Shown here: piece after piece, positions 23,663-33,406 of the stretch
Layout: every line of letters starts with the position of its first letter
Position numbering within the stretch: position 1 is the first letter of the stretch
DNA from: Crocinitomicaceae bacterium
GTDB taxonomy: Bacteria > Bacteroidota > Bacteroidia > Flavobacteriales_D > Crocinitomicaceae
Direction: 5' to 3'
NCBI GenBank assembly: GCA_029254025.1
Contig: JAQWYK010000004.1
Span: forward strand, 1-35,777
DNA length: 35,777 nt
Notes under the pieces: model-generated
What the model was told of the DNA's origin: nothing
The model's database searches: none
Seen by the model: the letters and a program-made list of their open reading frames with translations, nothing else
Translations under genes and position numbers: made by a program

Positions 23663-24927
23663 AAAAAGATAAATTAGAACAGTTTTTTAGCGATAAGCTT
23701 GAAAATTTTGAAGCACCTTACGATGCGAATGCATGGATGAGTGTTGCTTCAAAAATAGGTGAAGGCGGACCATCTTCAGGGCTGTCTCGCGCTGCCAAAA
23801 TTGGATTAATCTCCCTAGCGGCTGTCTTTGCAGGATTTGTTATCTACACATTTATTTTGGAAGAGAAGACAATTACTCACCAATCAATAGCTTCAATTGA
23901 AGAACCTGCAGAGGTAAAAGCTGTAGAGAGTTCTGTCAAAGAAATCAAGGAACAAACTCTTGTGACTCTATCTGAAAATAACGCAAACCTTGAATCAAAC
24001 AGTACGCCATCTGAATTAAATGAGGAGAATGCTCAGGAAGTAGAATTGAACTCTAGGACAATCGCTAACGAGACATCTCATCTATACAATGTGGAATCAG
24101 AGAGTTCTATCTCACATTCTAATCCTGTCATTACAAATGTGGTAACCAATTCAAAAAACAACTTTATTGCTGGACACGTCAGTACTCTACTATTGTGTAA
24201 AGGAGAAAATGTTACCATTTCTAATCTTGGTAAAGAGAAGGAAGTAGTCCGTTTCACAGTGAATGGAAAGACGATTCAATTGACAACTGGAAAGAAAACT
24301 TCATTAACCATACATGAACCAACAGAAATACGTTTTACAAATGATAAGAATGAATTAATTCGATTAGAAGACATTCAGATACTTGAGAATCCGCATCCGC
24401 ACTTCGATGTTGATGCAAACATTTACGAAGAAGGCCTCCCAGTTGCAAAATTCACATCTTACGGTAATTACAAGTCTATTTCATGGGATTTTGGCAATGA
24501 CCAAACAGCCTTAGGTCCAGAACCCACAGCCCATTACTTTGACAAAGGCGTCTTCCCAGTAACATTAACTGTAATCGGTGCCAATGGGTGTATTGGAACA
24601 GAAACAAAAAATGTTGAAATCTCAGACAAATACAATCTTCTAGCTACCAATTCTATTCGCCTGAATGATCCGAATCTTGAGACGCGAACATTTATGCCAT
24701 TTTGTTTGAAGGAACGTGAAACGAAATTCAATCTTACTATCATTGACCCGAAAGACAATTCGGTCGTATTCTCATCAAATGATACTTCCAAATCTTGGGA
24801 CGGAACAGATCAACGCACAGGAAGATTACTTCCAACATACAAGACGTTTATCTGGCAAGTGCAATTAGAAACGCCGATGCAAGGAGAAAGAGGAATTTAC
24901 AATGGTACAGTAACTATTGTCGAGTAA
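23659..24927 (+). CDS. Membrane-anchored probable anti-sigma protein with PKD and T9SS type B CTD-like domains
   Basis: The protein has 422 residues. The cytoplasmic N-terminus (LEQFFSDKLENFEAPYDANAW, about residues 6-26) resembles the short motif at the start of many Bacteroidetes anti-sigma-like proteins. A single membrane helix follows at about 47-67, then a low-complexity, Ser/Glu/Asn-rich linker to about 170. A PKD-like domain covers roughly 258-325 (PVAKFTSYGNYKSISWDFGN, GVFPVTLTVIGANGC). The last 80 residues (FNLTIIDPKDNSVVFSSND, SWDGTDQRTGRLLP, FIWQVQLE) resemble the gliding-motility-associated type B sorting domain but lack its FTPNGDG start. There is no cleavable signal peptide, so export through T9SS seems impossible; a sensor for envelope or T9SS state that holds the sigma factor is my inference. 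Confidence 0.8.
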   Translation: MKKDKLEQFFSDKLENFEAPYDANAWMSVASKIGEGGPSSGLSRAAKIGLISLAAVFAGFVIYTFILEEKTITHQSIASIEEPAEVKAVESSVKEIKEQTLVTLSENNANLESNSTPSELNEENAQEVELNSRTIANETSHLYNVESESSISHSNPVITNVVTNSKNNFIAGHVSTLLLCKGENVTISNLGKEKEVVRFTVNGKTIQLTTGKKTSLTIHEPTEIRFTNDKNELIRLEDIQILENPHPHFDVDANIYEEGLPVAKFTSYGNYKSISWDFGNDQTALGPEPTAHYFDKGVFPVTLTVIGANGCIGTETKNVEISDKYNLLATNSIRLNDPNLETRTFMPFCLKERETKFNLTIIDPKDNSVVFSSNDTSKSWDGTDQRTGRLLPTYKTFIWQVQLETPMQGERGIYNGTVTIVE

Positions 24928-24945
24928 CTTTAATTAGCATTCAAC

Positions 24946-24980
24946 AAAAAGACCTTGTTCATATGAACAGGGTCTTTTTT
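24946..24980 (+). terminator. Terminator of the sigma/anti-sigma operon
   Basis: A 15-base left arm (24946-24960) pairs with the right arm (24965-24979) around an ATAT loop, with one U-G pair, and ends in a T-run. It cleanly separates the operon from pyrG. Confidence 0.9.
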
Positions 24981-25026
24981 AGGGTTAATAAAAAAGTGAA
25001 AATTCTCTCAGATTACACGAGTATTC

Positions 25027-26673
<1,647 letters not shown>

Positions 26674-26693
26674 ACGAATTCGAATACACAAAA

Positions 26694-28688
26694 ATGGATA
26701 GAAATACATTAATTGGTTTAGGATTAATAGGAATTATACTAGCAGTTTTTACTTATATTAATCAACCTAGTCCTGAAGAGATTCAAGCACAGCAAAAGAA
26801 AGCGCAACAAGAACTAGAGCAACGTCGAATGCTCGAGCAGGAGCAACAAGCGGACGAAACTCCTCTAACCCTTAACATCCCTGAAAACCTTGTTGCAAAG
26901 CTTGACTCAACCGGCAACCAAGTAGTTGATTCTGTCGGGAGAATTGTATATACAGATACACTTGTTGCGCGTGACACAATTTTAATGGGTGCGACAGCCA
27001 GCAAGGAAGAAGTGCCTTTGGAAATAACGACAGCCAGCGACGACTTCAAAGGAGAGGTGATCACATTAGAAAATGATAAAATTTTCCTTGAAATTTCGAC
27101 AAAAGGCGGGGGTGTTGTAGGTTCTTACCTGAAAGAGCATCAAACCTACGACGATTTCGTGAAAAATGAACCAGGCACAATCACTCCGCTGAAATTATTT
27201 GATGATGAAAACGCTACAAATGAATTGAGCTTTACCATGAATGGTGAAGAAGTGCGTACTGGAAACAAAGCTTTTGAGATCGTTCAGCAAACGGAAGACT
27301 ATATTGAATTGCGTCACGTTTTTGACGCTAAGAAGTCTGTATCCTTCATCTATTCGATTCTTCCAGACAATCACCACGTCAACTATTCGATTAAAATGAA
27401 TGGTTTTGAAGGAGCCGTATTGCCAGAAAATGTTTTTCTCAACTGGCAAACAGATTTACTAAAAACCGAACGTTTGTTATCTGAGCAAAGAAGAACGTCA
27501 ACTGTGTTTTTCAAAGGTATGAATGATTCCTATGATTACCTCAGTGAATTTTCGGACGACGAATACACACCAGATTTAGATCTAGAATGGGTTGCTTTCA
27601 AACAAAGTTATTTTTCCTCGATTATGATGCCCGAAAATGGCTTCAAAAAGGATGGAACAGAATTTATCATCAAAAATTATGGTGAAGGACATGAAAAAGA
27701 TAGTTCTCATGTAAAGCTATACAGCGCAAAAATGAACCTTAATTTGACTGATACAGGCAACGGAATTGCATCCATGAATTGGTTTTTCGGGCCAAACGAC
27801 TACTACCTACTGGAACAGTATGGGAATGAGACGGAAGATATTATCAACTTAGGATGGGGGCTCTTTAGATGGGTTAATATCTATGCAATTCAACCTATAT
27901 TTACCTGGTTGTCTTCGTTTGGGTTTAACTTGGGATTAGCCATATTACTATTAACGTTTATCGTGAAGATGGCCTTAACGCCGATTCAATGGAAAATGTA
28001 TTCTTCTTCGGCAAAAATGAAAATACTAAAGCCTGAAATTGAAGAGTTAAACAAAAAGTATCCGAATAAAGAAGACGGAATGAAAAAGCAAATGGAGATG
28101 ATGTCCATGTATCGCGAGTCTGGAGCTTCACCGCTATCTGGTTGCGTTCCTATGTTGATTCAAATGCCAATCCTTTTCGCCGTATTCCGCTTCTTCCCAA
28201 GCTCGTTTGAACTTCGTCAAAAAAGTTTCTTGTGGGCTGAAGATCTCTCGAGCTATGATTCGATTTACGACTTCGGTTTCAATATTCCACTCTACGGAGA
28301 CCACATCAGTTTATTTACATTATTGATGGCAGGAACAACATTGGTTTACACCACGATGAATAGCGGAAACATGCAGCAACCTTCTCAACCAGGTATGCCC
28401 AACATGAAAATTATCATGTACATCTTCCCATTCATGATGATCTTTTTCTTTAATAACTTCTCCTCTGGATTGAGTTATTATTACTTCATCTCAACCTTAA
28501 TGTCTATCCTTACAATGCTCATGATCAAGCGATTCTTCGTGGATGAGGAGAAATTGAAAGCAAAAATGGCGGCGCGAAAGGCATCCGCTCAAACCAAAGG
28601 AGGTAAAACAGGTAAAAAATCGAAATTCCAAGAACGCTTAGAGCAAATGCAAAAAGCACAACAAGAAAAGTTGAAAGGTAAAAAGTAG
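26694..28688 (+). CDS. yidC: Membrane protein insertase YidC
   Basis: YidC helps membrane proteins enter and fold in the inner membrane, alone or with Sec. The 664-residue protein has the Gram-negative layout: an N-terminal membrane helix (LIGLGLIGIILAVFTYI, about residues 5-21), a charged linker, a large periplasmic beta-domain (about 110-375), and the conserved C-terminal five-helix insertase core starting near WGLFRWVNIYAIQPIFTWL (about 385-403). Within the core, AKMKILKPEIEELNKKYPNK and SGCVPMLIQMPILFAVFRFF are typical family blocks. The basic tail (KGGKTGKKSKFQERLEQ) could touch ribosomes. The gene follows pyrG by 20 bases and is followed after 4 bases by a hydrolase gene, so expression is shared. 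Confidence 0.97.
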   Translation: MDRNTLIGLGLIGIILAVFTYINQPSPEEIQAQQKKAQQELEQRRMLEQEQQADETPLTLNIPENLVAKLDSTGNQVVDSVGRIVYTDTLVARDTILMGATASKEEVPLEITTASDDFKGEVITLENDKIFLEISTKGGGVVGSYLKEHQTYDDFVKNEPGTITPLKLFDDENATNELSFTMNGEEVRTGNKAFEIVQQTEDYIELRHVFDAKKSVSFIYSILPDNHHVNYSIKMNGFEGAVLPENVFLNWQTDLLKTERLLSEQRRTSTVFFKGMNDSYDYLSEFSDDEYTPDLDLEWVAFKQSYFSSIMMPENGFKKDGTEFIIKNYGEGHEKDSSHVKLYSAKMNLNLTDTGNGIASMNWFFGPNDYYLLEQYGNETEDIINLGWGLFRWVNIYAIQPIFTWLSSFGFNLGLAILLLTFIVKMALTPIQWKMYSSSAKMKILKPEIEELNKKYPNKEDGMKKQMEMMSMYRESGASPLSGCVPMLIQMPILFAVFRFFPSSFELRQKSFLWAEDLSSYDSIYDFGFNIPLYGDHISLFTLLMAGTTLVYTTMNSGNMQQPSQPGMPNMKIIMYIFPFMMIFFFNNFSSGLSYYYFISTLMSILTMLMIKRFFVDEEKLKAKMAARKASAQTKGGKTGKKSKFQERLEQMQKAQQEKLKGKK

Positions 28689-28692
28689 TACC

Positions 28693-29553
28693 ATGAAAAT
28701 ATACCCACTGAATACCGGTAATTTTAAACTCGACGGTGGAGCTATGTTTGGTGTTGTTCCGAAGTCGCTTTGGTCCCGAACCAATTCTGCTGACGAAAAC
28801 AACATGTGTAGTTGGGCGATGCGTTGTTTGCTAATTGAAGATGAAGATCGGCTAATCTTGATCGACACAGGGATTGGCGATAAGCAAAGTGAAAAGTTCT
28901 TCTCTTATTATTATTTATTTGGAGAAGATTCACTTATTGGAAAACTAGGAAAACTAGGTTTTACTCCTGACGACATTACAGATGTTTTTCTAACACATTT
29001 ACATTTCGACCATTGCGGAGGTGCAATTGTTCAAACAGGAGAACACACTTACCAGCCTTTCTTTAAAAATGCAACATACTGGAGCACAGAACGTCATTGG
29101 AACTGGGCAATCAAACCCAATCCAAGAGAGAAAGCTTCCTTCTTAAAAGAAAACATCCTTCCCATTCAAGAAAGTGGTCAACTGAAGTTTATTGAGCGAT
29201 CAGGGGATTACGTGAAGAACGTTTTGCCCAATATCGATGTCTTCTTCGTTGATGGGCACACTGAAAGTCAAATGATTCCACACATTCATTACAAGGGAAA
29301 TACGCTTGTATTTATGGCGGACTTGCTGCCTTCTGTAGGACACATCCCGCTTCCTTACGTTATGGGTTACGACACGCGACCTTTATTAACGCTCACGGAG
29401 AAGGAACTTTTCTTGAACCAGGCAGCTCAAGAAGGTTATATTCTATTTCTTGAACACGATTACGTCAACGAATGCTGTACGTTGGAACAAACAGAAAAAG
29501 GTGTTCGATTAAAAGAGACGTTCGCCTTCAAAGATTTGTTCTCATCGCTCTAG
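28693..29553 (+). CDS. Metallo-beta-lactamase-fold hydrolase
   Basis: The protein has 286 residues. The zinc-binding signature THLHFDHCGG is present at about residues 99-108, followed by further likely ligands: the His of FVDGHTESQMIPHI (about 195), the Asp of VFMADLLPSVGHIPL (about 215) and the His of FLEHDY near the C-terminus. The upstream LIDTGIGDK is typical of the fold's first strand-loop. This set defines a two-zinc hydrolase of the lactonase/AHL-lactonase-like group. There is no signal peptide, so it is cytoplasmic. The substrate may be a lactone, thioester or phosphodiester; the sequence does not say. It is 4 bases behind yidC and so shares its transcript. Only a very weak hairpin follows. 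Confidence 0.9.
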   Translation: MKIYPLNTGNFKLDGGAMFGVVPKSLWSRTNSADENNMCSWAMRCLLIEDEDRLILIDTGIGDKQSEKFFSYYYLFGEDSLIGKLGKLGFTPDDITDVFLTHLHFDHCGGAIVQTGEHTYQPFFKNATYWSTERHWNWAIKPNPREKASFLKENILPIQESGQLKFIERSGDYVKNVLPNIDVFFVDGHTESQMIPHIHYKGNTLVFMADLLPSVGHIPLPYVMGYDTRPLLTLTEKELFLNQAAQEGYILFLEHDYVNECCTLEQTEKGVRLKETFAFKDLFSSL

Positions 29554-29599
29554 GACTACAAGCCTTTTTTTTCTTACTTTAGACCCGAATACGCGAATT

Positions 29600-30715
29600 A
29601 TGGATAAATTTTTAATCGAACTTCTTCAACTGAGCAATTCTGTCATTTTACCTGATTTCGGCGCCATTGTTATTGCCAACGAAAACACAGGAGACGTGAT
29701 GTTTGATGAAAACTTGAAATTCAATGACGGTAAACTGATTGCGTTAATCGTTGCGAATTCAACTATGGATGAACAAGATGCTACAAATATGGTAGCTAAA
29801 TATGTTCGTGACATTCAGATTCAACTCGATAAAGGCGATTCGTATGATATTTTTGGATTAGGAAGTTTCACCAAAAATCAAGACGGAAATATTGTGTTTA
29901 ATGGGAGTATTAAGACAGCAGAGAAAAGTGCCCCTCAAGAATTTATGGGACCATCACCTACTCCAGTTGCTCAAAGCGAAGAAAAGAAAGAAACTGCGCC
30001 ATTATCGAAACTAGAGGAGCCAAAGGAAGAAACGCCAGATAATGAGCGACCTGAACTGGACCTCTCCTCGGTAACCGCCTCGACGCAAGAGAGTTTAGCA
30101 CCTGCAAAAAAGACCTCAGCCCCATCAGTGAAACCTCCTATTCAAAAAGAAATAAAGAAACGCGGAGTCTTATTTTGGGTGTTAATTTTCTTTTTACTCG
30201 TACTTTCAGGAGGAGGGATTTTCGTTGGCATCAAGTATGAAGAAGTGAAAAACTATTTGGGTTGGAACGATTTCGAAGTTAATAACGATACTGAGACATC
30301 TCGAAAACTCGAAAATTCATCCGTTGATTTTGAAAAAATCCAAACTGAAGACCTTATCGAAACGGAGGTTTTCACTGAAGACACCATTTCAACTGAATTA
30401 GAGGACGAAGAAGTATTCGAAGAAGAAGAAGAAACAATCATAGAAGAGGAACCCATCGAAGAAACAATTGCAGAACAACCAACAAATGGAAATTCTTACC
30501 ATCTCATTGGAGGTAGTTTCTCAAGCGCTGAAAATGCGGAGAAATTCGCTAAAGAACTTCAATCCAATGGATTCCCTGCACGTGTATTGGGACAATTTAA
30601 CGGTTTATATATGGTAAGCGTTAAATCATTCAGCTCTCAAGGAGATGCGTTCGCTGAGCTTAAAAGCATTCAAGAGCAAGTTCCTGGCGCATGGTTATTC
30701 AAGAACCCTAAATAG
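29600..30715 (+). CDS. HU-like (CCDC81-type) domain protein with membrane helix and SPOR domain
   Basis: The protein has 371 residues. The first 105 (LLQLSNSVILPDFGAIV, then AKYVRDIQIQLDKGDSYDI, FGLGSFTKNQDGNIVFNG) match the tandem HU-fold type found in Bacteroidetes CCDC81-like proteins, a relative of the DNA-bending HU family. A Pro/Glu-rich linker follows, then one membrane helix (GVLFWVLIFFLLVLSGGGIF, about 189-208), an acidic low-complexity periplasmic stretch (about 250-290, runs of Glu) and a C-terminal SPOR domain (YHLIGGSFSSAENAEKFAKE, about 297-371), which binds denuded peptidoglycan at division sites. The protein thus spans cytoplasm to cell wall and may link nucleoid or a cytoplasmic partner to the septum; the linking role is inference. 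It starts 46 bases after the hydrolase and is 15 bases ahead of the acyltransferase. Confidence 0.85.
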   Translation: MDKFLIELLQLSNSVILPDFGAIVIANENTGDVMFDENLKFNDGKLIALIVANSTMDEQDATNMVAKYVRDIQIQLDKGDSYDIFGLGSFTKNQDGNIVFNGSIKTAEKSAPQEFMGPSPTPVAQSEEKKETAPLSKLEEPKEETPDNERPELDLSSVTASTQESLAPAKKTSAPSVKPPIQKEIKKRGVLFWVLIFFLLVLSGGGIFVGIKYEEVKNYLGWNDFEVNNDTETSRKLENSSVDFEKIQTEDLIETEVFTEDTISTELEDEEVFEEEEETIIEEEPIEETIAEQPTNGNSYHLIGGSFSSAENAEKFAKELQSNGFPARVLGQFNGLYMVSVKSFSSQGDAFAELKSIQEQVPGAWLFKNPK

Positions 30716-30730
30716 GTTGCGCTTTCGAAC

Positions 30731-31555
30731 ATGGACGAGCAAAAAAAGCTGATTAACATTAAAAAAGTGATTTCCGATAAGAATCCTAAACTTCTCAAAC
30801 GGACTCCTGGATTTGTCGTTCGCTATTTGCAGCGTATTTTGCATGAGAAGGATGTCAATCAGTTTATTCACGACCACAAAGAGGATAGCCCAATTGAGTT
30901 TTGTCTTTCTGTAATGAATAAATTCAACATCCACGTTACAACCCAGGGTATTGAAAATATTCCCAAAGAAGGAGGTGCCATTCTAGCCTGCAATCATCCT
31001 TTAGGAGGAATGGATGCCATGGCACTTGTCACTGTACTCCATGAGAAAAGACCAGATATAAAATTTATTGTTAATGACGTCCTGCTGCATTTGGAGAATT
31101 TAAAACCCATTTTTGTGGGCGTCAATAAATACGGCTCAAATGCTACTGACTCGCTTAAAAAAGTGGATGAGAGCTTCCAAGGGGAAGACTTACTCTGTAT
31201 TTTCCCCGCTGGTTTGGTGAGTCGAAAAACGAATGGAAAAGTCCAGGATCTTCAGTGGAAAAAAACGTTCATTTCCCGAGCTAAAAAATATGATAAACCC
31301 ATCATTCCAGTTTTTATAGATGGTGAACTTTCAAAGTTTTTCTATAACCTATATCGCCTCCGAAAAATAATCGGAATAAAAGCGAATATCGAAATGCTGT
31401 ATTTAGTAAATGAATTGTACAAGCAGCACGACAAGAAAATTGAAATTCACATGGGAAAACCTATATTTGCGGAGCAACTCGACGCATCTAAGAATTATCA
31501 AGAATGGGCTGAGCACATTCAAAAAGAAGTATATACATTAAAGTCAGACAAATGA
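30731..31555 (+). CDS. PlsC-like O-acyltransferase, probable glycine-lipid GlsA/OlsA type
   Basis: The protein has 274 residues. The acyltransferase block AILACNHPLGGMDAMAL (about residues 83-99) carries His89 and Asp95 in an NHPLGGMD motif, an HX5D spacing rather than the HX4D of classic PlsC but, to my knowledge, normal for this subfamily. The later CIFPAGLVSRK block equals the phosphate/acyl-binding motif. Such enzymes move an acyl group from acyl-ACP or acyl-CoA onto a hydroxyl. The stop overlaps the next start (ATGA) and the neighbour is a GNAT-fold OlsB-like acyltransferase, the same pairing as Bacteroides GlsA with GlsB, which make N-acyl-3-acyloxyacyl-glycine lipids. Production of glycine, serine-glycine or ornithine lipids is therefore likely; which amino acid is used is not decided by the sequence. 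Confidence 0.8.
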   Translation: MDEQKKLINIKKVISDKNPKLLKRTPGFVVRYLQRILHEKDVNQFIHDHKEDSPIEFCLSVMNKFNIHVTTQGIENIPKEGGAILACNHPLGGMDAMALVTVLHEKRPDIKFIVNDVLLHLENLKPIFVGVNKYGSNATDSLKKVDESFQGEDLLCIFPAGLVSRKTNGKVQDLQWKKTFISRAKKYDKPIIPVFIDGELSKFFYNLYRLRKIIGIKANIEMLYLVNELYKQHDKKIEIHMGKPIFAEQLDASKNYQEWAEHIQKEVYTLKSDK

Positions 31556-32496
31556 CCGGAAACGTAGAGCCAATAATTGACCCAATTGATCGATCGCGAC
31601 TCAAAAAAGAACTTTCTAAAGACCGTTTTGCACGCCATACACGCAAAGGAGAGAACGAAATTTACATCGTAAATCACCATAATGCACCAAATGTGGTTAG
31701 AGAAATTGGACGTCTTCGAGAGCTGTCTTTTCGAACTGCAGGTGGAGGCACTAAAAAATCATTGGACTTAGACGAATATGATACACGAGATTTGTGCTAC
31801 GAGCAACTCATCGTTTGGAGTCCTGAAGATGAGGAAATTATTGGAGGGTACCGATTTATTGATTGCGCGAAAGTGATTGAAAGCGGAATTTCTCCTCTCC
31901 CCATGAGCACAAGCCATTACTTTCACTTCTCAGATGACTTTGTAAAAAACTATCTTCCGAATACGATTGAATTAGGGCGGAGCTGGGTGCAACCGATGTT
32001 TCAACCCAGTTTGAATCCGCGGAAAGGATTGTTTGCGCTGGATAACATTTGGGATGGTCTCGGGGTATTAACCATCGTTTATCCCGAATTGAAATACTTC
32101 TTCGGAAAGGTAACCATGTATCCAGAGTACAATCGGGAATGTCGTGATTTCTTGCTTCAATTCATGCGTCATTATTTCCCCGATCACGAAAAGTTGGTAA
32201 CACCGATTCACCCACTTCAGCAAGATTATAATGAGCAAGAAATTCAAGCACTCATCGAAGGACTTGATTTCAAAGATGGATTTAAAGTATTGAACCAATA
32301 TGTGCGCACTCGTGGTGAAAATGTACCCCCATTAGTCAACATCTACATGCACCTATCACCTACGATGAAAACATTTGGAACTGCCGTCAATCCAGACTTT
32401 GGAGGGGTTGAAGAAACCGGAATTATGGTGACTATCGCGGATATTTTCGAAGACAAGAAGGAACGTCACATCGCTCCTTTGCTCGGGAACTCATAA
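31552..32496 (+). CDS. OlsB/GlsB-like N-acyltransferase (GNAT fold)
   Basis: The protein has 314 residues. The segment EIGRLRELSFRTAGGGT (about residues 49-65), then EEIIGGYRF and PNTIELGRSWVQPMFQP (about 133-149), follow the pattern of the hemolysin-type GNAT family that contains OlsB and GlsB. These enzymes join a 3-hydroxy fatty acid to the amino group of an amino acid, the first step in making amino lipids. The preceding gene is the matching O-acyltransferase and overlaps it by four bases, so together they could carry out both steps. The C-terminal part (from about 215) is less typical and includes NIYMHLSPTMKTFGTAVN. The enzyme is expected at the inner face of the membrane. The amino acid substrate (glycine in Bacteroides) is inferred only from lineage. 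Confidence 0.8.
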   Translation: MTGNVEPIIDPIDRSRLKKELSKDRFARHTRKGENEIYIVNHHNAPNVVREIGRLRELSFRTAGGGTKKSLDLDEYDTRDLCYEQLIVWSPEDEEIIGGYRFIDCAKVIESGISPLPMSTSHYFHFSDDFVKNYLPNTIELGRSWVQPMFQPSLNPRKGLFALDNIWDGLGVLTIVYPELKYFFGKVTMYPEYNRECRDFLLQFMRHYFPDHEKLVTPIHPLQQDYNEQEIQALIEGLDFKDGFKVLNQYVRTRGENVPPLVNIYMHLSPTMKTFGTAVNPDFGGVEETGIMVTIADIFEDKKERHIAPLLGNS

Positions 32497-32508
32497 CCAT
32501 CCTGAGCG

Positions 32509-33210
32509 ATGAACTTAGAGATTATTTACGAGGACGAATACCTAATAGCCATCAATAAACCCCATGGATTGCTTGTTCATCGTTCGTCGATTGCTACAAA
32601 TACTGATCTCTATGCACTCCAGCTGCTCCGTAATCAAGTAGGTTATCATGTATTTCCCGTACATCGCTTGGATCGAAAAACGGCAGGAGTTTTAGTATTT
32701 AGCAAAACTGCGGAATTTGTTGCGCCCATGCAGCAAACGTTACACGAGGAATCTACAGCAAAAAGATACCACGCCATTGTAAGAGGTTTTTTTCCGGAAG
32801 AAATCATTGTCGATTATGCACTCACGAACGACAAAGGAAAAACCCAAGAAGCCATCACCCTTTTCAAGTGTATTCAACGAACAGAATTACCGATTGCACT
32901 GGGAAAACATCAGACTTCGCGTTACTCGCTGATTGAAGCGTATCCAAAAACGGGGCGTATGCATCAAATTAGAAAACACTTGAATCACCTCAGACATCCC
33001 ATTATCGGAGATCGCCCTCATGGGTGTAATAAGCAAAATAAACTCTTTTTGGAAAAATGGCAGCTAAATACGATGTTACTTGACGCGAAAGAGTTGACAT
33101 TTATTCATCCAGCATCAAGAGAAACTATTCATATAAAAGCAGATTATTCGGAAGAGTTTGTTCGGATTTCTACTGCGTTATTTTTTACGAGTAATTTAGA
33201 AATAAATTGA
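32509..33210 (+). CDS. truC: RluA-family RNA pseudouridine synthase, TruC-like
   Basis: The enzyme turns a specific uridine into pseudouridine. The 233-residue protein has the catalytic block VHRLDRKTAGVLVFSKTAEF (about residues 51-70) with the essential Asp55 in HRLDR. EYLIAINKPHGLLVHRS at residues 10-26 is the usual first motif, and GRMHQIRKHLNHLRHPIIGD a later conserved segment. There is no S4 domain in front, and the short length agrees with TruC, which modifies U65 in certain tRNAs, rather than with the longer RluC/RluD; the exact target is therefore probable, not certain. It starts 12 bases after the amino-lipid acyltransferase and ends the run of genes starting at pyrG or at the HU-SPOR gene. 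No good terminator hairpin follows. Confidence 0.85.
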   Translation: MNLEIIYEDEYLIAINKPHGLLVHRSSIATNTDLYALQLLRNQVGYHVFPVHRLDRKTAGVLVFSKTAEFVAPMQQTLHEESTAKRYHAIVRGFFPEEIIVDYALTNDKGKTQEAITLFKCIQRTELPIALGKHQTSRYSLIEAYPKTGRMHQIRKHLNHLRHPIIGDRPHGCNKQNKLFLEKWQLNTMLLDAKELTFIHPASRETIHIKADYSEEFVRISTALFFTSNLEIN

Positions 33211-33340
33211 ACAAGGGTGAAGCATTCTACTACATGCATTAGAAAAAAGTTTATAAATGCCTAGTTAAAGAGTATTGCACCTCTAGCTTTTCAATTTTCC
33301 AATTAACAAAAAACTATTTTCACATTTTTCATTCTTTTTA

Positions 33341-33372
33341 CTTGCGGTTAGAATTGTAAAACTCTATTTTTG
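33341..33372 (+). promoter_or_regulatory. Promoter of sucD
   Basis: CTTG (33341-33344) is followed after 20 bases by TATTTTTG (33365-33372), an exact -7 match and the best promoter in the window. Transcription would start near 33379, giving a leader of roughly 28 bases. The rest of the gap between truC and sucD (33211-33340) is AT-rich with no other clear element. Confidence 0.75.
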
Positions 33373-33406
33373 ACAGGCAATTTAATATTTGATAAAATCT
33401 CGCAAC

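Noticed and set aside
29552-29572. Possible terminator after the metallo-beta-lactamase-fold gene
   Set aside because: There is a T-run, but the stem would be only AGG/CCT, three base pairs, so it is too weak; the following gene is 46 bases away and may be read through.
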